A stretch of 64,000 nucleotides of DNA from Nissolia schottii. Its lineage: Eukaryota; Streptophyta; Magnoliopsida; Fabales; Fabaceae. The translations under genes and the position numbers were made by a program. Below are positions 1 through 13,206 of this stretch, one piece after another. Under the pieces are notes generated by a model. That model did not search any database, was not told the DNA's origin, and saw nothing but the letters and a program-made list of their open reading frames with translations. How positions within the stretch are numbered: the first letter of the stretch is position 1; the number at the start of each line of letters is the position of its first letter. The stretch lies in contig QANU01019497.1 of assembly GCA_003254905.1 (NCBI GenBank), positions 124,001 through 188,000 of the forward strand, given 5' to 3'.

Positions 1-3000
1 ATGTCCTCTCCCTCTTCCCTTTCCAACCACCCAGGTACCTTCTCAATTCCCCTTTTATCAACATTCTGTGATTCCTTTCTCTAATGTGGGGTTCTGATTT
101 TGACCCATTCACATTATGGGGTTTCTTCAATTTGTTAGCTACAAGGGTCCTGTACCTTCCAATTGCATAAGCTAGTCTTGATGGTTTTGTTCTGTTGCTC
201 AGTATTTGGGGTTATTATTGTTCAATTCATCTGCCAATTGGTTTTTCTTTTAGCTTTGGTCTAAATCCAACTACTCTCTGCAAAGGTTGTACCTTTATGT
301 AACTGTACAATTTCCCCTTGCAATAAATATCATCAAGTTATCTTTATGCCTTTTCTACGATACGTCTGAATTCTGGAAGTTACTTGAATTGTCAATTTTC
401 ACATTTAGACAGGCAATCTGATTTAAGTTATAAAATCCCTTTTCTTCCTGCCTTGATCTAAGGCAGTGTGATTTCCGGTTGATGTTACATTTTGATAGTT
501 GATTAGAATGATAGTTTGTTGGCAGTCATGTAGCTTATATAGTGTTTGAATGATTGAGCAATGGCATCAAAATGTAGGTTAGCCAATGGTTCTTTTGTCA
601 GTTGAATGCTCCGAAAACGGAATGATATCATGGTTCTATTAGCATGCTAAACTATTTGGTGCATACTGCAATTATGTATTATTGATGATTGATTTCGATG
701 CTCCATTAATGCTTATTTATGACAGAGGAAAAGTATAGAATGGGGCTTTTCTTGCTTAGACAATTAGACACTTTGGAATCTTCCAAATCTTCCAAGAACT
801 TTCGCCTTTCTTTTCATTTGCAATCCATATGCAGACTCACATGGCTAAAGCTTTTAAAGTTGAGTACCTTCAGTCAGCTAAGCAAGATGCTTCTTATTGA
901 CATTGTTTAAATTTTAAAGGAGTTAACCGTGTTTTGTTGTTGTTTTTACTGATATGGCCTTATTGTGGCACTCTAGAACTATGTTGCTAGAGTTGCCAAG
1001 CATGGAGCTTTGCTAGTGTTTGTTTGCCTTCCTCATACATCCTAGTTCCTACTATGTGCAACATGGGATTTGAAATGAATTACCCGCTCCATTGGGACTC
1101 AAGTCTAAGATCCCTCCATCTTAAGCAAAGCTTCATTGAATTTTGTTCAGACATATAGTTGATCTTTCATCTCGGCAATTCTATTATGCAGCTTCCTCAC
1201 CAGGTTCATCATCTGGTGAAGTCAGATGGTCAAGTATTGCTGCATGCAATTTACGGGAGAGGAGACTGGCAGTGAAACAATTTCCTGAAGATGTGCTAGC
1301 TCGGTGCAGCAATTATCAAGAGGGTAGAGCAGTGTGTTCATCTGAGTCTTTTGATGTTCCAGTTATGGAAGTTGATTCTGCCGCTCAAGATAGTCTCAAC
1401 CATAGTGGCAATAGGTTTGTTTTATACACGCATGCTGGTAGAAATGAATTCAGTTGGAGACCTTTCACTTTTTCTATTTTGAATCAGTCTTAAAAGTTTC
1501 TTCTTTCTATGCAGGGGTGCTTGTATTGGAAAAACTGGTATTTTCAAGATACCAGAATCTACCCCTCATGAATCATCTGTCAGTGATAGCAGTTCTCTTG
1601 CTGTTACCCCTGGAAGTGTTGTATGGGCAAGAACAGCTCGTCAAACATGGTGGCCAGCAGAGGTATTATCTTTAATGCTATTTGATGTTTGTTGTTTTCT
1701 TCCACCATCTATGTGCTGTTGGGTTGCGTAGGCCAGTGTGACATGTAATTGATCTTTTCTCCTTGCTGCCTCCCTCTTGACATGTTGGCCTAAAGGCTCC
1801 TTATAGAGGCCATCCTTTCTTTCTGGCATCCTTAAAGAATCTCAATTTTCCAAATAAATCATTTACCACCTAGGTTGTTCAGTGGAAAATATACAGGCAT
1901 CAGGAAGTTATGACATGTCCTCCTCGTCCTGCAAATTGGAGAGCCAGTATTTACAATTTAAATTAGTGTTTGGTATACTCTATAGAATAAGTTATTCATC
2001 AGTTTAAGCTTAATGATCTTCTTCTGTTCCCTTTTTATCTGTATGAAACATAATGAAACTTAAAGACTTGCTGATATAAATATAAGAGAGTATCAATTTT
2101 ATTATCCTAGCGGTTAACCAAGATAAACTCCCCTCTTGTGTTTACTCTTTCAACCCTGTTATTTCTTTGTTTATTTCTCTCCTGAGTCCTGACAGTTAAG
2201 CTCAAATCAAATCCATTCTTGGGCACTTCAAACTCTTAATCCTTCAATTTATTGAAGATTTCCCTTTTTTCTGCCATCTCACATCTTACACATAATGATA
2301 CTCAACTAGTCAAAACTCAAAGCTTTTCTAATTTTGTTTACAATATAGATGAGGAAATCCAATTCCTTTAATGCTTTCATAATTGACGAGTTTAGAACTC
2401 TTGGTGCTAATTTGTGACACTTTTGATGTTGTGTTTATATATATATATATATATATATGTATATTTACTTATTTAGATTGGATAGAACGCAACTATTTCA
2501 AAATGCTGATTTTTTTGTTTCACGTTTTTGTTTTGTATTTCCTAATCAGTCATCTATATTAATAAAAAGATTACTCTTCCAGGTAATGGAAGAAAGACCT
2601 GCTTTATCTGACCGTATCAGTGATGGAAATGTTTTAGTGCAGTTTTATGGAAATCATCACAGGTATTGTAGCATATCTTTTCCAGAAGAGGTTTTCTTGG
2701 AATTACCTAACCTGCCTACTTATTGTAATGAATGTGACTTTGTTGCTTTGCAGTGCCTGGATTGATCCAATGACGGATATTTCAACATTTGAGGATGTGA
2801 GTTTGATCTTTGTCTCGGTACTATGCTTTTGCATATAAGTTCATGGTGTTCTGTAGTCTAGTCCCTATCTTGTATTTACCTTTTGATAACATTTAACATC
2901 TAAGTAAAGCCACTCTAGAAGAGGGGGTAAATAGAATCCCTGATCCGCAATTTCAAAGGAAGAAAGAAGGTTAATTGTAAGTGCTAATATTTTGCCCAGA

Positions 3001-4498
3001 AGTATGTCGCCCAAATTTTGTTGTGGACTATTAAAATTGTCTTAGAGTGAGGATGCTGTTTCTTCTGTCGCAAATCCTTCTACCCTACCCCCTTTTTTTC
3101 ATTTTCTTTGTCCTGACAAATCTTGGTTTTCTATTCTTTTGCAATTGAGAGGTGCATTGTTTGAGAATTATCTGGTTTTTTAGACAAAGTTCTATCAAGC
3201 AGGGAATAAAGGTCCAACAACTGTAAAGGAGATAGCTTTATGATTGCTTGGTTAGGTATCATCGTTGTCTTGTCTCATGCCTCTGCATGATTTTTTGCAG
3301 TCTTTCAAAGAGCGGTGCAATAACCCTTCAAAAGATTTTCAAGCAGCTCTAAAACAAGTATGCTTAATCTAGAGCTTTAGTTCAGCTTCGGCTCCAATAT
3401 ATTTATTAAGATATTTCATTTGTCTTCTTATTTGACATGATAATAGGCCTTACAGAGGAAGGAAGAACAACTCGGTTCTTGCCAAAAGTCAAGTCCCGAT
3501 ATGTCTGCTCACTCCGATCAGAAAGATGGTTCATCTGGTATGTTCTCTATTTCTACTATGGATCATGTTTATACAGTAAAATGGTCAGAACAGGAGATCA
3601 CATTACTGAGTCCTATGGCTCTATAAACACATTTTATAAATAGAAAGAATCAGGTTTGAGCCCCGGAAATTTCACTTGTGGGGTGGGCCTTAGCCTAACT
3701 GTATCACGTCGTGCCAAATGAGATTAGTCTCACCAAAAGTTCAAAGCAGAATCAGTTTTATGTTAGTGAATTTACGAAATCGCTATCTTAACCAAAAGTA
3801 ATGTGCTCCATTGTAGACTCTATTTTTATTAGATTGTATCATTCAGTAACAAACTCAAATTTGGTCAAATAGAAATTGTAGATCCCAAAATGTTTCCAAG
3901 TCATGTACTTTTATCACATGCGATGTTTGTTGTTTGTCCATATATATCAAACCGTATGTCCTTGTAAGTTTTGTGCATTTGTCATTCTCAATTATGTAAC
4001 TATAAAGCTCTACACACCACACATACAATTAATTACAAACTGGATGAACCACACATACAATTAATTACAAACTGGATGATGCTGCTTCACATGCTCATCC
4101 AACTGTAGATGTTCATTGGGAGATTCTATTTAATCATTGACCAAGTATGATTTAATCTTAATACTCCGTTTTCCTTTATCATATACGGATTTTTATGGTT
4201 TGAACAGAGAAATGGAGTTCACCATCCTCAAGCAGAACTTTGGGTGATTTTCTAGAGACAACAAGGAGAGGGAAAAGGGAACGTAAGCGCAAAGTTCATT
4301 TTGATGTGAGTTGCTAACTCACAATTTATGGCATGACCAATTGACCATTGTTATATTTGGACATTTTTGTCATGCACAAAATAAATAAAAATTGTTTTGT
4401 AGGAGGTGACGTGTCCAATGAAGCCAGAAAGAAAGCTTCGTCGGTTAAAGATAATGCGGTTGTTGGGCCTTGCACCTCCACTTGGTTCTCCTTTTTGA
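1..4498 (+). CDS. PWWP-domain chromatin-associated protein, nine exons
   Basis: Exons read by splice sites and phase: 1-34, 1192-1414, 1515-1662, 2583-2662, 2754-2796, 3301-3357, 3447-3537, 4208-4305, 4403-4498. They sum to 870 bases, 289 residues plus TGA. The ATG is base 1 of the window; exon 1 only stays in frame with the acceptor ending at 1191, giving a Ser-rich N-terminus. A PWWP domain begins near residue 117 (GSVVWARTARQTWWPAEV) and runs to about 180, including a FYGNHHSAWIDP segment. PWWP domains bind methylated histone tails and DNA, so the protein is probably nuclear. The rest is polar: a Lys/Arg-rich stretch near residue 245 (RRGKRERKRK) could be a nuclear localisation signal, and the C-terminus carries a basic RKLRRLKIMR helix. 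Exact function unknown. Upstream coding sequence outside the window cannot be excluded. Confidence 0.8.
35..1191 (+). other. Intron 1 of the PWWP gene
   Basis: A 1157-base first intron, by far the longest but one in this gene. It is T-rich with no recognisable coding or transposon sequence. The acceptor at 1190-1191 is chosen because the nearer candidate ending at 1150 would put exon 1 out of frame. Confidence 0.6.
2437..2458. repeat. (TA)n microsatellite in PWWP intron 3
   Basis: About ten TA units inside the intron at 1663-2582. Likely length-polymorphic. Confidence 0.9.
4018..4081. repeat. 32-bp tandem duplication in PWWP intron 7
   Basis: Two adjacent copies with a 32-base period (starting at 4018 and 4050), essentially identical, so recent. 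They lie in the intron 3538-4207 and affect no coding sequence. Confidence 0.85.
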
Positions 4499-6670
4499 TT
4501 GTTTTTTTAAAATATATTCTATAAAAAATATCATAATCACGAGTTATGGTCATTAGAAATTAGGTTGAGGGGAGTATTTGCTTCTAGTTGCCATTAGCTT
4601 TGTAACCCTAGGTTTTTTATGTCTTCCCTCAATAATTAATCTTCGTCTTCCTTTTAGAGGCAACCAACCCTTTTGGGGGTCAGTGAAAAACCACGACAGT
4701 TTGAAGGAATGTCATATTATTTCTTCAATAAAACTTGTGTTAGCAAGTAATAAAGTAAAACCTCTTGAAAATTATTCAAGTATTTCACCGTTAGTTCATT
4801 CATTAGTGACTTAAATTTACTTGTGTTTATTTTGTGATTTAATTTGCCAAACAAGGCAAACAGAATTGTTATTTCGTGACCTATTTTGGGCAATGTTATG
4901 ATAAATTCTTAATGATTATTTCATCCAATGAACATTAATTAGATTCGAACTATGTGATCAAATATCGAGGAAAAAGAAAAATAAGTTCTAAGGTCTATAT
5001 GGAAATTTCTGATTTGAGGGCGTTATGTAAAGAAAGGTTTTGTTGACTTTTGATATATTGTTGACGGAATATATTTAGATCTAATATGTAAAAATGAATG
5101 GAAAGAATGCTTGTTAAAGACATTAGAAAGAGAAAATTTTCATTAAAAATAAAGAAATTTAGTAGTAATATTTTAATGTATTGAATATATTAAAAATTTA
5201 AATATTTGTTAGCAAAATCTTATTAAGAATGAACTTAAAAGAAAAATGGTTCATGACTAGAAAGAATTCATCAGGAGAACTCTTTTTCACTACTGCACCA
5301 TGCTCGAAATTCAAATTGCAATAAATTTTCGATGGATATTTTTTTCTGATCAAGTGGATTACTGTTTTCAATAGTTCTTCAATAAAAGAGTTCGTTACAG
5401 CGAGAAAATAAAAAAAAAAAAAAGAAAAGAAGATGAACAATGCTACTTGCCAGAGAAGCATTATCTATCAATCATGAAACGAACTTGACTCGTGAGCCAC
5501 TTAAATCTGTATTATTGTGGATTCACAGCAGACAGTGCTGTAAATGATTTTCCAAGTTTTCATCTCATATGTGCGTCGTATTCAAATTGGCAAGGGACTT
5601 ATAACAAAGTTACTAATGGCAGCATAATAAAAGGACCAAATGATAAGCAGGGCGTTGGATCAGCCAAAACAATAAGATAAACAAGAACAAGACGAAAGGG
5701 GAACATGAGATGCTATTTATAGATGTAAAGGAAAATTTTGATGAATTATTGTGCCCAAATTCTTTTAAGTTGAAGTGTAACTTATAAATTTAAGTTTTAG
5801 CTTCATGTAAGTTATTATTAATAAAGAAAATCTTTGAAGCTAATTTTAGTGATTTCATGTACAATTTTTTTCTGCCATTTTTTCTAAAGGGAAAAATATT
5901 GCTGTCCTAACTTCGAAGTTGCAACAATAGTCCCTGTCCAGTTTTAAAATCTCGCATACAAGAAAAACATGTGCGTATTATTCTCTCCTTCAAAAAACCA
6001 AATGTCTGTGAAGCAGCAATCGAACGAAAAATACTTGTTATATAATTTGATTTATGCCGACAAAATAAATAATTAAATTATTATCTAATCAATTACGTCA
6101 TAAACAATAGTTAAAGTAAAATCTTAATTGATTCATCCACATAAAAAAGGAAAAATTGATTATTGATATAACTATCCAAAACCACAGTACAATCAAAAGG
6201 ATAGCTTGGCAAACTTAGAAGGGATAATCCTCAATCTAAATTTGATCAGTAATGTAACAAGTAAGCTTTGCTAGATTATGGTCAACACAAAATATTTGCA
6301 AGATTTTGAACTACATCTTAATACATGATCAAAAAATTATAAGCAATTACCTTTTTATTTATATATATTGTTTAGATACTACTTCAGCAAATTAATATCA
6401 ATAACTCATAATATTCTTCAATCATGGTTTAAACGTGGTTGATCGTCATGCAAATAATTTTTTCTTTACCATTGACAAACTCTTAATTAAAACAAAGATT
6501 TATAGTTATTTCATACTTAAAGTAAAGAATTAAACCATTAACATTTGGTTACCAAAAGAGACATGAGTGGTTCCGTGAAAAAAAAAAAAAAGAGAAGCGT
6601 TTTCCTGGCAAAGCTACACAAAACCAGCGCAGCAGGTATCTGTGTCTCGGGGTGGAGAGCTCCCTCCTCC
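4499..6670. other. PWWP 3' UTR and intergenic DNA, no gene recognised
   Basis: After the stop at 4498 the sequence is AT-rich, with A-runs at about 5408-5422 and 6578-6592. The short open frames here have no family resemblance and no coding bias. I see no transposon ends in this stretch. Confidence 0.6.
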
Positions 6671-6680
6671 TTTATATATT
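6671..6680 (+). promoter_or_regulatory. Candidate TATA box of SGR6
   Basis: TTTATATATT about 50 bases upstream of the ATG at 6731, after a pyrimidine-rich stretch. The spacing would leave a very short 5' UTR of about 25 bases. Real usage is uncertain. Confidence 0.4.
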
Positions 6681-6730
6681 CACATTAGTCTCGCTCTTTT
6701 CTTTCTAATTCCCTTCCAATTCATTCTTCC

Positions 6731-9700
6731 ATGGCCTCCTCAACCTCCATTCCTGCTCCAGGTATATCCCCTTTCTCCGAATACGCTGCGATCTGCTCCT
6801 TTTATTTCTCCTTCGATCTCTCCCTCTCACACCACACACACTCCTTACGCGTTTGTTCTTCTTGTTGCAGAGGCCGTGCAGGTTCTCGTGTCCTTGCTCG
6901 CCGATGATTCCTCCTCCGTCAGAAACGCCTCCATGTCCTCTCTCAAGGACATTGCCGCCCTGTGATTCTCTCTTTTTCTCGCTCACTGCGCGCGTCTATT
7001 TCTTTATTACTTCTTGAATTTTCGGTTGGAATTCGGACCTTATGCGTGTTCGCACCGTTTCTTGCAGGAATCCTCTTCTGGTTCTAGAGTGCTGTGCCAC
7101 AGTTTCGCGTGGAGGACGTAGGGTGATTACCATTGCTGAGCTTGAGATTATTATTTCCTTTGGTTCTTTTCTTTGGCTAGTGATGCTCGTGGAACTGATT
7201 TGCTGTGTTTTAATTTCTTGTTGGTGTTTCAGCGGTTTGGCAACATGGCTGGAGTTTTTCAAGTGATGGCGTTTGGTGTTCGAGCTCTTGACAAGAGAGA
7301 CGTTGATTCTGCTTTCATGGCTAAGCTTGCTAAGATTGCTACCGCGGAGATGATTTCCTCTAAGGTGCGTTCTGTTTTCATCAAATGGTAGTAATGTTAT
7401 GTTAGGAAATTCGGCCGGTGCTTAATTTAGTGGAAATTTAGTAAGCAAAAATTGAATATGTGCATTGTCTTTTGAGACTGTGTTTTACTTTACACTTGGT
7501 AAACTTAGTTTTTACTTTGTAGAAGTACTAATTTCTAGAATGGAACAAGTGTGGAGTTGCCTAATGCTGAACAGGAAAAATTCTATGAAGTCTGAGTACT
7601 GCTTTTGATCATTTCACGACTTTAGTCTTTCTTAATTGAGTATATGAAGTTGGAACTTGCATGGTTGAGGAAGAATGAGGGTTAATTTGGTCTTGTTCTC
7701 TGTTTTCTCATATGTAGTTTTGAGCCTTCTTACATCTTCGGTTGGTGATTGGGATATTAAAAAATGTATGCATTAAGTTTGTGATGATCTAGTTTGTGTT
7801 GTGAGTGAGAAACCAGATAATTAGCGTCAAAGTTCATGAGGAAGGAGCTCAAGGAAACTTGTTGGATACTTTCGTGTAAACGAGTTTGACTAATCTGACA
7901 ATGGTTGTAGGAGACCTGGGACTTATCTGCTGATCATTAGGTTTATGTGGCTATGTAGACTAGCATGCTGGATTGAGTGGCTTGGCTGCGATTTAACTAT
8001 TTGGTAGAGTGTAGCTCTGTTGCTTGTCATGATAATTTTCTTTGTACAACCTGAAATTTGGACATATATTGATAAAAGAAGAGCAGACATTTGGATATTA
8101 AATAAGTAAGTCTCTTAGTTGGAGCTATTTTCTAATAGCCCTGACAACCATTTTTCACCGAAAAGTACCAAAATGTCTGTTAATACGGAAATACTTGAAA
8201 TAAATCTGACTGAGAGAACGTGCTATCTACTGATGTATACTCGTGATCCTGTTGTTTCTTTCTTCTGACAGTCATTATTGGGTCCTTGTGTCTTTTCTTG
8301 TTTGAATCATGGTCACTTGGGATATTCCACTCAATGGCTTATTGAATTCACAGTGATTGTCTTCTGCAGGAATTCAATTCTGATTGGCAACGAGCAGCAG
8401 CAAGCCTACTTGTTGCGATAGGCTTACATTTACCTGATCTTGTGAGTTATCTTTTTCTTTTGAACTATTAAAAATAATTTTATATTTTATATATTTTAAA
8501 AGTTCAATAAAGAAAGCAAAGATAAAGTTACAGGGCTTGAGGGAGACAAGTAAGAAAGAGAAAGAAAAATTACCAAAATTGAGCCCTACTGCTCTTTGGT
8601 TGGCAGTCAAATAAGTTTAAGTAAAAATCCTGTTGTCTATACTCTTTAGTTTTTCCTTTATACATTCATTCTTGTGATGTTTCAAAGTTCAGACTGGGAA
8701 TTATGAAAATATTTTTCTATCATCCTAAAGTATACCTTATCTTTTCAATTTCATTGGGCATACTGGTAGCTCCTATTTATATTTTATTTACTCTTTATCT
8801 TTTGCACTTTTTGCACTTCTCCTAGTTTTCCCTGGATTCAAGTCCAGTTCTCAGTCTTGAATCTCCCTCTCCTTTGATTTGGTGTTGCAGATGATGGAAG
8901 AAATTTTTCTTCATTTATCTGGTACAAATTCAGCTTTACCAGCTATGGTTCAAATACTTGCAGAGTTTGCTTCTACTGATCGTTAGTAATCAAATTTTAC
9001 TATGTGCTTCAGCTGTCATGATCATATTGAGATCTTCCCTAGTAATTTTATTTTTGGGGGAGAGTACCGTGGGAAACACTAATGTATTATTTCCTTTTTT
9101 AAATCTGATACAGCCTTGCAGTTCATTCCACGTTGGAAAGGTGTACTTTCACGGATTTTGCCAATTCTTGGAAATGTGCGGGATATGCATCGGCCAATTT
9201 TTGCAAATGGTGGTGATTTTTCTGTTGATTTGGTGATTAGTTTGTAACATGTGATTCCAACTTTGATAACTTTTGGTGATTTGTCTAGAACTTCTCGAAG
9301 ATGCATGCAAGAGCTTGCCATGCCTAGGTTGCTTGTCCAATTTCAATTGCATGTGAAATTACTTTTTGTAAACTTCATGCCATATTAGGACATAGTTTGA
9401 TAGTGATAAAAGTAAAAGCGGCTGACCATAATCAAATAAATAAAATTGTGTGCGCTGAACAGCCCGAAAATCTTAGTATATTTTTTAAAATGACTCTGCA
9501 TCTTGTGGTTTTTTTTTTAATTTTTGAAAGACCTTGGTCTTGAAGCAAGTTTTAAGGTAATACAATTGGGGTTCGTTAGTCAAGTAATATCTTGACTGAG
9601 TGGTGAAGTTTAGTTGGAGATTTCTATATTAACCTGTGTATGAACAATTTTGGTTCCTTGGTTCTGGAGCATGTCAACTTTGGTGACTTTATTTCTCGTT

Positions 9701-12700
9701 GCACCCTTTTGAAAACTCACTCTTGGTATAGTTTATAATGGTGGATAGTGTGATTTATTTCTGCTGATAAATCAAAGCAATGCTTTTAAGTTGCTCTGCA
9801 GATGTCCTTTTTGTAAATTTATGATCTTTTTGTCATTAGTTGTAGCTTCAACTTGGGCCCTCATTTTTTTGGTGGTGGGAGGATTTGGAAAGAAAAGCTT
9901 TGGCTAACCTTTCTGAAAGGTTTAATTCTTACAAATGATCATATCTATCAAACTCATATAATTTGTTATTCTTTTCAGCATTTAAGTGTTGGTGTCAAGC
10001 TGCTTGGCAATATAGTATAGATTTTCCTTCACATTTTCCCTTGGATGGTGATGTCATGTGAGATCAATATGTAGTCTTCTAGTTTGTTTTCTGATTCACT
10101 GCACACACCGTTCTTATTTCTTGTCTAAGAGTGAGGGATATGTCCATGTAGTGCAGGTCATTTCTAAATTCAGCTTTTGAGCTTTTGTTGAGAGTTTGGG
10201 CAGCTTCACGGGACCTAAAGGTATGTCCCTAATTTGTTGTTTCTTTTCTATGCCTTCTTTTTTAATGCATATTCTGAAAAGTTTTTCTTTCATTAAATGA
10301 TATTTTGTGATGTTTAACTCCTTGTGTATACTTCATAATTTTATTCCAAGTGAGTTTTTTAATAAAAAAAGTATATACCAAGTGATTGTGGTCTTTTTAG
10401 CTCTAGTTTAGAAAGCTATCTTGAGTTTAAGAAAATAATATCGTTTTTCATATTTTCTTGCATGGACGACATGTTATATATGATAAAGGTTACATTGGTC
10501 TAATAATCAAAGACAATAAAATTGAGAATAATATTGTGGTTTTAACGGTTGATATGAAGCATTGCCTCAAACCACTATAAATTGTGCTATTCTGAAGTCT
10601 GAACACATATTGTGTTTGTGTAGACCATTTGATTGTACATAAGTAATTTAATTTGTCATTTACATGATCTATTTACCTAGTTGCAGAGCATTTCTTGTTA
10701 TGTGTTTGCTCATTTCTAACTTATTTGGATTTAGGTTCGTGTAGCATCTGTGGAGGCACTGGGGCAGATGGTTGGTCTCATAACACGAACACAATTAAAG
10801 GCGGCTTTACCGAGGCTTGTTCCTACAATATTGGACTTGTAAGATTGATGTGCACATTGCTTCAGCTAACAGCCTAAGTTATTAGTATGCTCTATGGGCA
10901 AAATATTTTGTATTTAAGCTTTGTAGTGTTCCCTTTGAATGGTTGCACTGCAATGTTGTGAGACCTGAATGTATAAAAGATGCTCGTAATATCAATAGCT
11001 CATATTCTTATCTCCTGCTGGCAGGTATAAAAAGGATCAAGAGATCGCTTTTCTGGCAACATGTAGTCTCCACAATCTGTTAAATGCTTCTTTGCTGTCA
11101 GAAAGTGGCCCTCCTATGCTTGATTTTGAGGTAATGAATACCATAATGTTCTTGTTTAAGTTTTTCTGTTGAGTTGAGTTTTTTTTATCGTAAATTCTGG
11201 TTCTGTAGCAATATTTAGTTAGAACTTACAATTAGACCTTGATTTATTTTAATATCATTTACTGATGGGGTGATCACCATTTTACTGTTGCTGTTATAAT
11301 TCTTTGCTTGTTTCGCAATATTGCATAATATACTTGCATTTCGTTATGGTCGTGGAAAAGGAGTGGTTACTGGTTTTTTTCCATTTTTTTTTCTGAGTGT
11401 TGCTTCTTGTTGTACTAAGCAATGGATGGGGTAGTGTTGAAACACAATTTCTGTTCCACATCCTGAATGGGTGATTAGAAAGCTTCACACGCATAACGGA
11501 ATAGCTGTTTTCTTATTAACAACTGATTGTCATTTGTACCCAATAGCGGTTTAGCAGGGTGTCATGTTCTCTGGCCTCTACACACAAGTCATTGCATTTT
11601 GCTGGTGGCCAAAATTGCAACCAAATGGCAGCTGTCATAGTTGTTAGTCGTTACAATGAATAGGTGCATTATCTCTGCCCCTTGGTTGGCACCTGCCCTC
11701 TGTTCTGGCCAAATCCTGGCAGCCCAAAGGTTTTCCAGTCATATTCACTCATTTTCCAGTCAAGTCATGCCATGGTGTTCCTGTCTGTTTCAATGATATC
11801 ATCTTCTCCATATGTTCTGGTTAGCTGCGCACCGTGACCAAGTGTGACTTTTTTTTTTTTTTCCCTTCCCCGCTTTTAACATTGTTTGGAAGATTTTTCA
11901 TCAATGAAAAAATGGAACAAAATTGGTAAGACTGAACTAGAAAGGGAAGGAAAGTTTTGAGATTGTAGGCCTAGCTCCATCCCAAAAGCTAACTCAACCC
12001 GGGGGGGGGGGGGGGGGGTGTTTAGGATTGCCCAAACTATTATAAATACTGTTTTGGCCATATTCCCTTAGCAATGTGGAACTTAACACTTTAAGTAACA
12101 TTGTTGGTGATGGCTAAGATGCTCCTTGCAATTATGGTGCATGATGCACCTTGTATCGTATGGTGGTCTATTTGTATTTAGGCACACTTTCAAATTGTGG
12201 TTAAATACATTTTAAAAGTGGCTAAATGCAATTCCAATTTTGCCCTCACTTTAAACATAATCCTTCACTCATACCATCTTGCCGGCCAATGCTTCTGGCC
12301 AGCCACTGCCCTGCCGCTCGCCCTTTGGCACCACCGCCACCTTCCCCTGCGCTGCCCCTCCCCTCCGTCTCATCATAGAAATTCAAACAGATCTCAGATT
12401 GATTTAGTCCATGTCCTTTCCCAAAACTCAACCATGTGGCCATAACAATGTCCATGTCATCCCAAAAGAGAGAATATCCATCTGGTGGTTTAAATACAAA
12501 AGGAATCCCAACCCACAATCCCGATTAAACAGTAAGACACTAAAAAAAATGGCTATTAAAAAGGGACAAAAGGAGGAAACTTTTAGAAGGGGAAAAAAAA
12601 CCGACATGCACATTTCTAAAAAAAAATGACACATCTCCAAAATAATTGGATACTCAACCATGAAATGGGGATGCACTGCACCAATACTTGATTATGAAAT

Positions 12701-13170
12701 AGGAACCCCAAGTCAACAAGCGCGCCATATCCATGTGACTCATAGTGCTGAGTGGTTGCTCAAATCTTGTTCTGCGGGGGAGGGCAGTGGTGGCGGCAGA
12801 GACTTCGGTGTTAGGTGGAGGTGGTGGTAGTAAGGGGCAGAACTGAGGGAAGAGAGAAGGAAGAGAGGTGGAAACGGAAGGTAGGTAGAGATAAGATTTT
12901 GGTCAATTACATATATGACCTTGATGACTATGGTAGACCAATTTTTTTTAGGCTTGGTGCACCATAATTGCAGGGAACATTTTAGCCATAGCGAACATAG
13001 TTTTGTTGCAAAATTCCATACAAGCAAAACACATTGTGCAAGGTCCTAGATTGAGAAGATACTTTTTGCTCTGCCTCTAAATTTTTGATCATTCCTCTTT
13101 TCTTGTTTCTTACCCAAATTTGCATTTATGTTGTTGCAGTTTGCAATAGATTTGTTCTGTAGTTCAACCC

Positions 13171-13206
<36 letters not shown>

